This document shows positions 26,092 through 33,186 of a DNA stretch of 64,000 nucleotides, piece after piece. The stretch lies in the NCBI GenBank assembly GCA_963666945.2, contig CAXXRT010000054.1:1-64000 (forward strand). Direction: 5' to 3'. The position numbers and the translations under genes were made by a program. How positions within the stretch are numbered: position 1 is the first letter of the stretch; each line of letters opens with the position of its first letter. The DNA is from G963666945 sp963666945. Lineage in GTDB: Bacteria; Bacteroidota; Bacteroidia; Bacteroidales; Marinifilaceae. Under the pieces are notes generated by a model that saw only the letters and a list, made by a program, of their open reading frames with translations, made no database searches and was not told the DNA's origin.

Positions 26092-26871
26092 ATGATTTAC
26101 ATTAAAACACATGAAGAAATTGAGTTACTTCGAGAAAGTAACATGATGGTAGGACGTACTTTGGGTGAGATGGCCAAGGTTATCAAGCCCGGTGTTACTA
26201 CTTTGGAGTTGGATAAGATTGCAGAAGAATTTATACGAGATAATGGAGGAGAACCAGGTTTTCTTGGTTACGATGGATTTCCGAATACCCTGTGTATTTC
26301 TGTAAATGAGCAGGTTGTTCACGGAATTCCATCTTCTTATTCAATAAAGGATGGTGATGTAGTAAGTATTGATTGTGGGGTATTGAAGAATGGCTTTTAT
26401 GGAGATAGTGCTTATACCTTTGCAGTAGGAGATGTTGACCCTAAAGTTCGAAAACTGTTGGAGGTCACCAAAGAATCTCTTTACAAGGGTATAGAAATGG
26501 CTTCAGAAGGGAATCGCATTGGAGATATTGGTTATGCCGTTCAACAACATGCTGAGTCAAATGGTTTCTCTGTGGTAAGAGAACTAGTAGGTCATGGAGT
26601 TGGTAGAGATATGCACGAAGAACCTCAAGTTCCTAATTATGGTCGTAGAGGACATGGTGTGAAGTTGAAAGAAGGAATGGTCATTGCAATAGAGCCAATG
26701 ATCAATATTGGGAAGCGTGGAGTTTTTCAGGCTGAAGACGGATGGACAATTATCACAAAAGATCGTTTGCCTTCGGCTCATTTTGAGCATACTATTGCAG
26801 TTGGTAAGGGTCAGGCTGATATATTATCAAGTTTTGAATACATTGAAGTTGTATTAAATAAAAGCAAGTAA
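26092..26871 (+). CDS. map: Type I methionine aminopeptidase
   Basis: It removes the starting methionine from new proteins. The 259-residue enzyme shows the metal ligands in order: DCGVLKNGFYGDSAYTF (two aspartates), GHGVGRDMHEEPQVPNYG (histidine), AIEPMINIG (glutamate) and the C-terminal FEHTIAV region with the last glutamate just outside. The type I length without a long N-terminal extension is standard. infA begins 3 bases later. Confidence 0.96.
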   Translation: MIYIKTHEEIELLRESNMMVGRTLGEMAKVIKPGVTTLELDKIAEEFIRDNGGEPGFLGYDGFPNTLCISVNEQVVHGIPSSYSIKDGDVVSIDCGVLKNGFYGDSAYTFAVGDVDPKVRKLLEVTKESLYKGIEMASEGNRIGDIGYAVQQHAESNGFSVVRELVGHGVGRDMHEEPQVPNYGRRGHGVKLKEGMVIAIEPMINIGKRGVFQAEDGWTIITKDRLPSAHFEHTIAVGKGQADILSSFEYIEVVLNKSK

Positions 26872-26874
26872 TTT

Positions 26875-27096
26875 ATGGCAAAACAGCCTTCAATAGAGCA
26901 AGATGGTGTAATCACCGAGGCATTGTCAAATGCAATGTTTAGAGTTGAGTTGGAGAACGGTCATGTGATTACAGCTCACATTTCTGGTAAAATGCGTATG
27001 CACTATATCAAGATTTTACCTGGAGATAAGGTTAAGGTAGAAATGTCTCCTTATGACCTAACCAAAGGTAGGATTACGTTTAGATACAAAAACTAA
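26875..27096 (+). CDS. infA: Translation initiation factor IF-1
   Basis: IF-1 blocks the A site during initiation. The 73-residue OB-fold protein has DGVITEALSNAMFRVELENG, HISGKMRMHYIKILPGDKV and SPYDLTKGRITFRYKN, an end-to-end match. It sits between map and rpmJ in the usual order. Confidence 0.97.
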   Translation: MAKQPSIEQDGVITEALSNAMFRVELENGHVITAHISGKMRMHYIKILPGDKVKVEMSPYDLTKGRITFRYKN

Positions 27097-27109
27097 TAAA
27101 TAGGATAAA

Positions 27110-27226
27110 ATGAAGGTAAGAGCATCTGTTAAAAAGCGTACTGCCGATTGTAAAATTGTCAGGAGAAAGGGACGTATTTACGTTATTAACAAGAAGAATC
27201 CTAAGTTTAAACAACGTCAGGGATAA
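27110..27226 (+). CDS. rpmJ: 50S ribosomal protein L36
   Basis: A 38-residue gene starting MKVRASVKKRTADCKIVRRK and ending FKQRQG. The pattern and place (infA-rpmJ-rpsM) identify L36. Only one cysteine is present and the zinc-binding Cys/His set is missing, so this is the zinc-independent form, matching the zinc-independent S14 and S4 nearby. Confidence 0.95.
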   Translation: MKVRASVKKRTADCKIVRRKGRIYVINKKNPKFKQRQG

Positions 27227-27256
27227 TTAGTAACTAAAATTAAATAGTTTAGGTTT

Positions 27257-27637
27257 ATGGCAAGAATCGTTGGAGTTGATTTACCCTCAAATAAAAGAGG
27301 GGAAATCGCATTAACCTATATTTTTGGTATAGGTAGAAGTAGTGCCAGAGATATCTTAGAAGAGGCTGGCATCGATTATAATACCAAGGTAAAAGATTGG
27401 AATGACGATCAATTAACTGCTGTTAGAAAAATCATTAACAGTGAAGAGTATAAGGTTGAAGGTGAACTTCGATCTGTAATTCAGTTAAACATCAAGCGAT
27501 TGATGGACATTGGTTGTTACCGAGGTATTAGACACCGTGTAGGACTTCCTGTAAGAGGTCAAAGTACTAAAAATAATGCACGTACTAGAAAAGGTAAGAA
27601 AAAGACCGTTGCAAATAAAAAGAAAGCAGGTAAATAA
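27257..27637 (+). CDS. rpsM: 30S ribosomal protein S13
   Basis: S13 bridges to the large subunit and contacts P-site tRNA. The 126-residue protein has ARIVGVDLPSNKRGEIALTY and the C-terminal signature GLPVRGQSTKNNARTRKGKK. First gene of the alpha block, 16 bases before rpsK. Confidence 0.98.
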   Translation: MARIVGVDLPSNKRGEIALTYIFGIGRSSARDILEEAGIDYNTKVKDWNDDQLTAVRKIINSEEYKVEGELRSVIQLNIKRLMDIGCYRGIRHRVGLPVRGQSTKNNARTRKGKKKTVANKKKAGK

Positions 27638-27652
27638 TTGAGATTTTAAGTT

Positions 27653-28042
27653 ATGGCAAAGAAATCAGCTTCAACCAGAAAACGGGTAGTAAAAATCGAA
27701 CCTGTTGGACAAGCACACATTCATTCTTCGTTTAACAACATCATCATTTCGTTGACAAACAACAGCGGTCAGGTAATTTCCTGGTCCTCTGCTGGAAAGA
27801 TGGGTTTTAGAGGATCTAAGAAGAATACTCCTTATGCTGCGCAGACAGCTGCTACAGATTGTGCTAAAGTAGCCTTTGATCTTGGATTAAGAAAGGTTAA
27901 AGTTTTTGTAAAGGGACCAGGTAACGGTCGTGAATCTGCTATAAGAGCTATCCATTCTTCAGGAATAGAAGTTAGTGAAATAGTAGATGTAACTCCACTA
28001 CCACATAACGGATGTCGTCCTCCAAAGAGACGTCGTGTTTAA
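27653..28042 (+). CDS. rpsK: 30S ribosomal protein S11
   Basis: S11 lies on the platform of the small subunit. In 129 residues it has HIHSSFNNIIISLTNNSGQV and ends TPLPHNGCRPPKRRRV, both near-invariant. A 129-base spacer with a hairpin follows before rpsD. Confidence 0.98.
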   Translation: MAKKSASTRKRVVKIEPVGQAHIHSSFNNIIISLTNNSGQVISWSSAGKMGFRGSKKNTPYAAQTAATDCAKVAFDLGLRKVKVFVKGPGNGRESAIRAIHSSGIEVSEIVDVTPLPHNGCRPPKRRRV

Positions 28043-28085
28043 TGTTGTGTTATAAGAATTATTAATAGTTAAATAGATTGGTTTT

Positions 28086-28132
28086 TTATCAGTTAGCTAT
28101 CCTCTCAAGTAACGCGGCTGAGAAACTAATAA
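28086..28132 (+). promoter_or_regulatory. Structured leader ahead of rpsD (possible S4 autoregulatory site)
   Basis: The 129-base rpsK-rpsD spacer folds around TTAT-c-AGTT (28086-28094) and AACT-a-ATAA (28124-28132), with an inner CTC/GAG pair (28102-28104, 28120-28122). S4 regulates its own mRNA in several bacteria. That role here is inferred from position and structure only. Confidence 0.45.
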
Positions 28133-28171
28133 AGAACTAAGCAGTATAAGGAAAATTAAAAATTAGAAGAA

Positions 28172-28780
28172 ATGGCTAGATATACTGGACCAAAATCGAA
28201 AATTGCAAGAAAATTTGGCGAGCCTATTTTCGGACCGGATAAAGCATTTGAACACAAAAATTATCCTCCCGGACAGCACGGGAACAGCCGCCGCAGAAAG
28301 AAAACATCTGAATATGGTATTCAGTTGAAAGAAAAGCAAAAAGCTAAATATACTTACGGTGTATTAGAGAAACAATTCCGTAGAGTATTTGACAAAGCTG
28401 AGAGAAGTAAAGGTATTACAGGTGAGGTGCTAGTACAATTGTTGGAATGTCGTTTAGATAACGTAGTGTATCGTTTAGGATTAGCATCTTCAAGACCTGC
28501 AGCCAGACAGCTGGTAAGTCATAAGCATATTGTAGTAAACGGTAAAGTTTGTAATATACCTTCTTACTCAGTACGTCCTGGAGAAATTATTGGCGTTCGT
28601 GAGAAATCTAAATCTCTTGAAGTGATTACTGAGTCTTTATCAACATCTAGGTTCTCTAAATCTTCATGGCTAGAGTGGGATAATGCTTCTATGAGCGGAA
28701 AATTCCTTAATGTACCTGAAAGAACTGAGATTCCTGAGAACATTAAAGAACAGTTAATTGTAGAATTATATTCTAAGTAA
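28172..28780 (+). CDS. rpsD: 30S ribosomal protein S4 (zinc-independent form)
   Basis: S4 starts small-subunit assembly and often represses its own operon. The 202-residue protein begins ARYTGPKSKIARKFGEPIFG, without the four cysteines of zinc-binding S4, and carries the S4 RNA-binding fold as ECRLDNVVYRLGLASSRPAA followed by RQLVSHKHIVVNGKVCN. A structured spacer lies directly upstream. rpoA follows 13 bases later. Confidence 0.98.
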   Translation: MARYTGPKSKIARKFGEPIFGPDKAFEHKNYPPGQHGNSRRRKKTSEYGIQLKEKQKAKYTYGVLEKQFRRVFDKAERSKGITGEVLVQLLECRLDNVVYRLGLASSRPAARQLVSHKHIVVNGKVCNIPSYSVRPGEIIGVREKSKSLEVITESLSTSRFSKSSWLEWDNASMSGKFLNVPERTEIPENIKEQLIVELYSK

Positions 28781-28793
28781 TAAATAATATTTT

Positions 28794-29786
28794 ATGGCAA
28801 TATTAGCTTTCCAGAAACCGGACAAAGTTATCATGCTAGAATCTGATGCAAGGAACGGAAAATTTGAATTTCGTCCATTGGAGCCTGGTTATGGTATCAC
28901 AATTGGTAATGCTCTAAGGCGAATACTTTTATCTTCACTTGAAGGTTTTGCTATTACCTCAATAAAAATACAAGGTGTAGATCATGAATTTGCCACTATT
29001 CCGGGGGTTATCGAAGATGTAACAGAGATAATCCTGAATCTGAAGCAAGTTCGGTTTAAACAAAAAGTTGAAGAAGTTGAGAATGAAAAGCTAACTGTTC
29101 TTGTTTCTGGTCAGGAATCCTTCACAGCTGGAGATATAAACAGGTTTTTAACCGGTTTTGAAGTATTAAATCCTGAATTAGTTATTTGCAATATGGATTC
29201 CAGCGTGAATCTACAGATAGAATTGTCAATTAACAAAGGCAGGGGATACGTTCCGGCAAATGAAAATATGCCTATGGAGGCAGAGATTGGTTTAATTCCG
29301 ATCGATGCAATTTACACTCCAATTAAGAATGTAAAATATTCTGTTGAGAACTATCGTGTTGAGCAGAAAACAGATTATGAAAAACTTGTTTTCGATATTC
29401 AGACAGATGGTTCAATTCATCCGAAAGATGCTCTTAAAGAAGCAGCTAAGATTCTTATTTATCACTTTATGTTGTTTTCTGATGAAAAGATTACTCTTGA
29501 TTCTGATGACAAATACGGTAATGAAGAGTTCGATGAAGAAGTATTGCACATGCGTCAACTTCTTAAGACTAAATTAGTTGATATGGATTTGTCGGTACGT
29601 GCGCTTAATTGCTTGAAAGCTGCTGATGTTGAGACTCTTGGAGAGTTAGTTCAGTTTAATCGTAACGATCTTCTTAAATTCAGAAATTTTGGTAAGAAAT
29701 CATTAACTGAGTTAGAAGCTCTTCTTGAGAACAATAATCTTAATTTCGGTATGGATATTTCGAAGTATAAATTAGACAAGGAATAG
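28794..29786 (+). CDS. rpoA: RNA polymerase alpha subunit
   Basis: Alpha dimerises to start RNA polymerase assembly and its C-terminal domain contacts DNA and activators. The 330-residue product has the N-terminal domain (EPGYGITIGNALRRILLSSL at about residues 31-50) and the C-terminal domain with LSVRALNCLKAADVETLGEL and FGKKSLTELEALL. Co-transcription with ribosomal genes and rplQ is standard. Confidence 0.98.
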   Translation: MAILAFQKPDKVIMLESDARNGKFEFRPLEPGYGITIGNALRRILLSSLEGFAITSIKIQGVDHEFATIPGVIEDVTEIILNLKQVRFKQKVEEVENEKLTVLVSGQESFTAGDINRFLTGFEVLNPELVICNMDSSVNLQIELSINKGRGYVPANENMPMEAEIGLIPIDAIYTPIKNVKYSVENYRVEQKTDYEKLVFDIQTDGSIHPKDALKEAAKILIYHFMLFSDEKITLDSDDKYGNEEFDEEVLHMRQLLKTKLVDMDLSVRALNCLKAADVETLGELVQFNRNDLLKFRNFGKKSLTELEALLENNNLNFGMDISKYKLDKE

Positions 29787-29792
29787 GATAAG

Positions 29793-30302
29793 ATGAGACA
29801 CAGGAAAAAATTTAATCATTTAGGAAGAAAAAGTGCTCATAGAAAAGCGATGTTAGCAAATATGGCTTGTTCTTTGATCGAACATAAAAGAATTAAGACA
29901 ACCACTGCTAAAGCTAAAGCACTTAAGATGTATATCGAACCCTTGATTACAAAATCAAAGAATGACACTACTCATTCTAGAAGGGTAGTTTTCGGATACC
30001 TTAAGCAAAAAGAAGCTATTACAGAACTTTTCAGAGAGATTTCTCAGAAGGTTATCAACCGTCCAGGTGGATATACCAGAATACTAAAATTAGGAAATCG
30101 TATTGGTGATAACGCAGAAATGTGTATGATCGAATTGGTTGACTATAACGAAACATATACAGAAACTAAATCTGAAGCTAAAAAAACTTCTCGTAGAAGG
30201 AGAGGTGGGAAAAAAACTACAGAAGAAACTCCGGTTGAAGTAGAAGAAACAAAAGCTGAAGAAGTAGTTGAAACTTCAAAAGAGGAAAAAACAGAGGAAT
30301 AA
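29793..30302 (+). CDS. rplQ: 50S ribosomal protein L17 with acidic C-terminal extension
   Basis: L17 is a large-subunit protein near the tunnel exit. The conserved core (about residues 1-120) starts MRHRKKFNHLGRKSAHRKAM and includes the PGGYTRILKLGNRIGDNAEM segment. After it comes a basic patch (KKTSRRRRGGKK) and a Glu/Thr/Val-rich acidic tail of about 35 residues, making 169 residues in all against about 120 in E. coli. Such tails occur in Bacteroidetes L17; their role is unknown to me. Last gene of the superoperon. Confidence 0.96.
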   Translation: MRHRKKFNHLGRKSAHRKAMLANMACSLIEHKRIKTTTAKAKALKMYIEPLITKSKNDTTHSRRVVFGYLKQKEAITELFREISQKVINRPGGYTRILKLGNRIGDNAEMCMIELVDYNETYTETKSEAKKTSRRRRGGKKTTEETPVEVEETKAEEVVETSKEEKTEE

Positions 30303-30322
30303 TCTTTGTTTACCAGATATTG

Positions 30323-30353
30323 AGGGTATTTGAGAAATCAAATACCCTTTTTG
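30323..30353 (+). terminator. Terminator of the ribosomal superoperon
   Basis: AGGGTATTTGA / TCAAATACCCT form a perfect 11-bp stem with a GAAA tetraloop, followed by TTTTTG. It lies 20 bases after the rplQ stop. Confidence 0.9.
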
Positions 30354-30451
30354 TATTTTTATATTTGCCGTAACAATTATTTAAGATAATCGTAGAAGCG
30401 AACCATGCAGACGTTTGCGTCGATTTTTATTTATTTATTGCATAATATTAG

Positions 30452-30482
30452 TTTAAGTATTAACTAAAATATTGTAATTTCG
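30452..30482 (+). promoter_or_regulatory. Putative eno promoter
   Basis: TTTA (30452-30455), 19 bases, then TAATTTCG (30475-30482): correct spacing with one mismatch in each box. It lies 46 bases before the eno start and after the superoperon terminator. Confidence 0.5.
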
Positions 30483-30528
30483 GCAAAGCAAAAGAGATTA
30501 TTAAATTAACATTTTTAAATAATATATT

Positions 30529-31815
30529 ATGGTACATATAGTCGGTGTCCACGGAAGACAGATTCTTGATTCAAGAGGTAATCCAACTGTAGAAGTTGAA
30601 GTAACACTTGAGTGTGGAGTAGTTGGCAGAGCAGGTGTTCCTTCAGGAGCTTCAACAGGAGAAAATGAGGCATTAGAATTACGTGATGGGGATAAATCAG
30701 TTTATTTGGGTAAAGGTGTTCTTAAGGCTGTTGAAAATGTTAATACTATTATTGCGGAAGCTTTAATAGGAATGGATTCTACCGATCAGGTTGCTATTGA
30801 TAAAAAGCTATTGGATCTTGATGGAACAAAGACAAAAAGTAAGTTAGGGGCAAACGCAATGTTAGGAGTTTCACTTGCTGTTGCCAAGGCTGCTGCCGAG
30901 GCTCTTGAAATGCCATTGTACAGATATATTGGTGGAGTAAATGCAAAAACTCTTCCGGTTCCAATGATGAATATTATTAACGGAGGTTCACACTCTGACG
31001 CACCCATAGCATTTCAGGAGTTCATGATTCGTCCTGTTGGTGCACCCACTTTCAGTGAAGCATTAAGAATGGGAGCAGAGGTATTTCACAGTCTTAAGAA
31101 AGTACTTCACGAAAGAGGTCTTAGTACTGCTGTTGGGGACGAAGGAGGTTTTGCTCCTGCGTTAGAAGGAACAGAGGATGCTTTGGAAAGTATAATTAAA
31201 GCTATAGAGCTAGCAGGATATAAAGCAGGAGAAGATGTAATGATCGGTCTTGACTGTGCTGCTTCTGAATTCTATAAAGATGGAGTATATGATTATACTA
31301 TCTTTGAAGGAGAAAACGGAGCAAGGAGAAATTCAGAGGAGCAGGCTGCGTATCTTGAAGAACTAATAAATAAATATCCTATCGATTCTATAGAGGATGG
31401 AATGGATGAAGGAGACTGGGAAGGATGGAGAGTTCTTACCGAAAAAATAGGAGATAGATGTCAGTTAGTTGGTGACGATTTATTTGTTACCAATGTTGAG
31501 TATCTTTCAAGAGGAATAAAGGAGAACTGTGCTAATTCTATCCTTATTAAAGTAAATCAGATAGGAACATTAACTGAAACATTAGATGCAATTGAGATGG
31601 CTCACAGAGCCGGATATACATCAGTTACTTCGCATCGTTCAGGAGAAACAGAGGATGCTACAATTGCTGATATTGCAGTAGCTACAAATAGCGGACAGAT
31701 TAAGACAGGATCATTAAGTCGTTCTGACCGTATGGCTAAGTACAACCAATTACTTCGTATTGAAGAGGAATTAGGTTCTACAGCTATTTTCAATGGAAAA
31801 ACTTTTAGGAAATAA
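30529..31815 (+). CDS. eno: Enolase (phosphopyruvate hydratase)
   Basis: It converts 2-phosphoglycerate to phosphoenolpyruvate in glycolysis and gluconeogenesis. In 428 residues it has GRQILDSRGNPTVEVEVTLE, the flexible loop GVPSGASTGENEALELRDGD, the catalytic-site stretch STAVGDEGGFAP and the C-terminal SHRSGETEDATIADIAVA, with metal ligands in place. It has its own promoter and a strong terminator, so it is probably a single-gene unit although it is always near rplQ in many Bacteroidetes. Confidence 0.98.
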   Translation: MVHIVGVHGRQILDSRGNPTVEVEVTLECGVVGRAGVPSGASTGENEALELRDGDKSVYLGKGVLKAVENVNTIIAEALIGMDSTDQVAIDKKLLDLDGTKTKSKLGANAMLGVSLAVAKAAAEALEMPLYRYIGGVNAKTLPVPMMNIINGGSHSDAPIAFQEFMIRPVGAPTFSEALRMGAEVFHSLKKVLHERGLSTAVGDEGGFAPALEGTEDALESIIKAIELAGYKAGEDVMIGLDCAASEFYKDGVYDYTIFEGENGARRNSEEQAAYLEELINKYPIDSIEDGMDEGDWEGWRVLTEKIGDRCQLVGDDLFVTNVEYLSRGIKENCANSILIKVNQIGTLTETLDAIEMAHRAGYTSVTSHRSGETEDATIADIAVATNSGQIKTGSLSRSDRMAKYNQLLRIEEELGSTAIFNGKTFRK

Positions 31816-31833
31816 TTGTTTCCGGGATATAAT

Positions 31834-31870
31834 AAAAAAGAGGAATCATTTAAATGATCCCTCTTTTTTT
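31834..31870. terminator. Bidirectional terminator after eno
   Basis: A run of A, then GAGGAATCATTT / AAATGATCCCTC with one mismatch, then a run of T. Long A/T flanks on both sides suggest it ends eno (+) and also the convergent NTF2-like gene (-). Confidence 0.88.
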
Positions 31871-31920
31871 TGATCGGATAGAGAAATTACCTCTTTTTTT
31901 ACCTAATTGTTTTATATCGA

Positions 31921-32394
31921 TTAACCTTTTTCGTGATAACTTTTACATGGTAAAGAATATATTTTATTAACAATTACCCATTCCTCTTTTTCTTTAATAA
32001 GTGATAAATACTCTACATAGCATTCCCTGTCTTTATTTTTGAGTAATAATTTTACAATGGCAGTATTTCCTGTTATGTCAACCATTTTAATATCGCAACA
32101 GTAATTTCTGCAGTCGAATGTTTTAGGATACTTTTCTATTTGTTTAATCCTGTTTATACAATCTTTTTTTGTCACTCTGGTCATTTGCCCGTCAAAAAGG
32201 CCCCTGCATTCAAAGTCCTTGTGGATATACTTTTTGACAGCCTCAATATTATTACCGTTGTTTAACCCATCAATATAAGCTTGCTTCACAATATTTTTTA
32301 TTGTTTTAGCTTCCATTGCGGGATTAGAATCAGGATTAGCAAAAGAAAAAGTTGTAAATAGGCATACTGTTAAAGTAATTAAAATTGTTTTCAT
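31921..32394 (-). CDS. Secreted NTF2-like protein (putative lumazine-binding family)
   Basis: 157 residues with a signal peptide (MKTILITLTVCLFTTFSFA) and an NTF2-like fold. The pattern IKNIVKQAYIDGLNNGNNIE followed by YIHKDFECRGLF matches the family annotated as putative lumazine-binding in Bacteroidetes, in which lumazine binding has not been shown. A late beta strand pair (TGNTAIVKLLLKN, EWVIVNKIY) completes the fold. Four or more cysteines in the second half (CRNYCCD, CYVEY, LPCK) might form disulfides or bind metal. Faces the metal cassette that follows. Confidence 0.75.
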   Translation of the reverse strand: MKTILITLTVCLFTTFSFANPDSNPAMEAKTIKNIVKQAYIDGLNNGNNIEAVKKYIHKDFECRGLFDGQMTRVTKKDCINRIKQIEKYPKTFDCRNYCCDIKMVDITGNTAIVKLLLKNKDRECYVEYLSLIKEKEEWVIVNKIYSLPCKSYHEKG

Positions 32395-32461
32395 AATACC
32401 TGTGTTTTTAAATTGTTATTTGGTTTAATACATATGTCTACTTTGAATGCAATAGCTGTGC

Positions 32462-32469
32462 CAAAGTTA
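32462..32469 (-). promoter_or_regulatory. Putative -7 element for the NTF2-like gene
   Basis: On the minus strand this reads TAACTTTG, a match to TAnnTTTG, about 68 bases before the start codon. No clear -33 box at 19 bases. Confidence 0.4.
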
Positions 32470-32590
32470 TTAACATATTCTTAATCAGTAGTGTTAAGCA
32501 TATGAGGTGTAGGAAGATTGTGTACGGAAGTAGTATAATCATGTGCATCCGTGTACATAAATATTTTATTTTCTTAAATAACTGTTAATT

Positions 32591-32598
32591 TACCTTTG
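32591..32598 (+). promoter_or_regulatory. Putative -7 element for the metal-handling cassette
   Basis: TACCTTTG matches the -7 consensus and lies 42 bases before the ATG at 32640. Upstream DNA is AT-rich with no clean TTTG at the right spacing. Confidence 0.45.
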
Positions 32599-32639
32599 GA
32601 GGAGTATTTTTTTCCAATACTTTAATATATTTGTTCACG

Positions 32640-33098
32640 ATGAAGAGTATAATAAATAAAATACTGGTACTATTTTCAGCAGTGATGTTTTTAATAGCAT
32701 CTGTTGGAGTGAACGTATTCAGTCACTTTTGTTCCCATTGTCATGTCTCTTATTACAGCGTGGATGTCACCCCTATAGAAGAAGAATGTCAATGCGAGCA
32801 TGATTGTACTTGTTGTTGTCATTGTCATAAATCAGCGGAGTCAGAACATAACGGTTGTGGTCACAGCCACAAGCACAAATGCGGAATGCACAGTCACGAG
32901 CACGAGTTCTACCATATTGACGACTCTTATAACACACCGGAAAAGACATATACAAACAATATAATATTAATAGCCTTTCTATTCAAATATCTTGGTAGTT
33001 TTGATACCACCGGGGATACATGCCCCAGATACCCCATAAATAAAGAGAGGCCCTTCGAGCCAGATCTGATACGGCTATACTGCACCATGCTATGTTGA
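32640..33098 (+). CDS. Cys/His-rich secreted protein (HYC_CC_PP-like family)
   Basis: 152 residues from the ATG at 32640; an in-frame TTG three codons earlier is a weaker start. A hydrophobic N-terminal helix (about residues 5-25) is followed by a dense Cys/His region including CQCEHDCTCCCHCHKSAESE and CGHSHKHKCGMHSHEHEF, and it ends in a CTMLC motif. Layout matches the Bacteroidetes HYC_CC_PP family, found ahead of TonB receptors and HMA proteins. Its job is probably to bind soft metals such as copper or zinc outside the inner membrane; this is inferred from residues and neighbours. Confidence 0.8.
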   Translation: MKSIINKILVLFSAVMFLIASVGVNVFSHFCSHCHVSYYSVDVTPIEEECQCEHDCTCCCHCHKSAESEHNGCGHSHKHKCGMHSHEHEFYHIDDSYNTPEKTYTNNIILIAFLFKYLGSFDTTGDTCPRYPINKERPFEPDLIRLYCTMLC

Positions 33099-33186
33099 TC
33101 CCCAACACCATTATCATAAAATAGGTGATATAAACTACAGGTGTGCAGAAAAACAGATAAATTTTTTTATAATTAGTATTAGTAAT

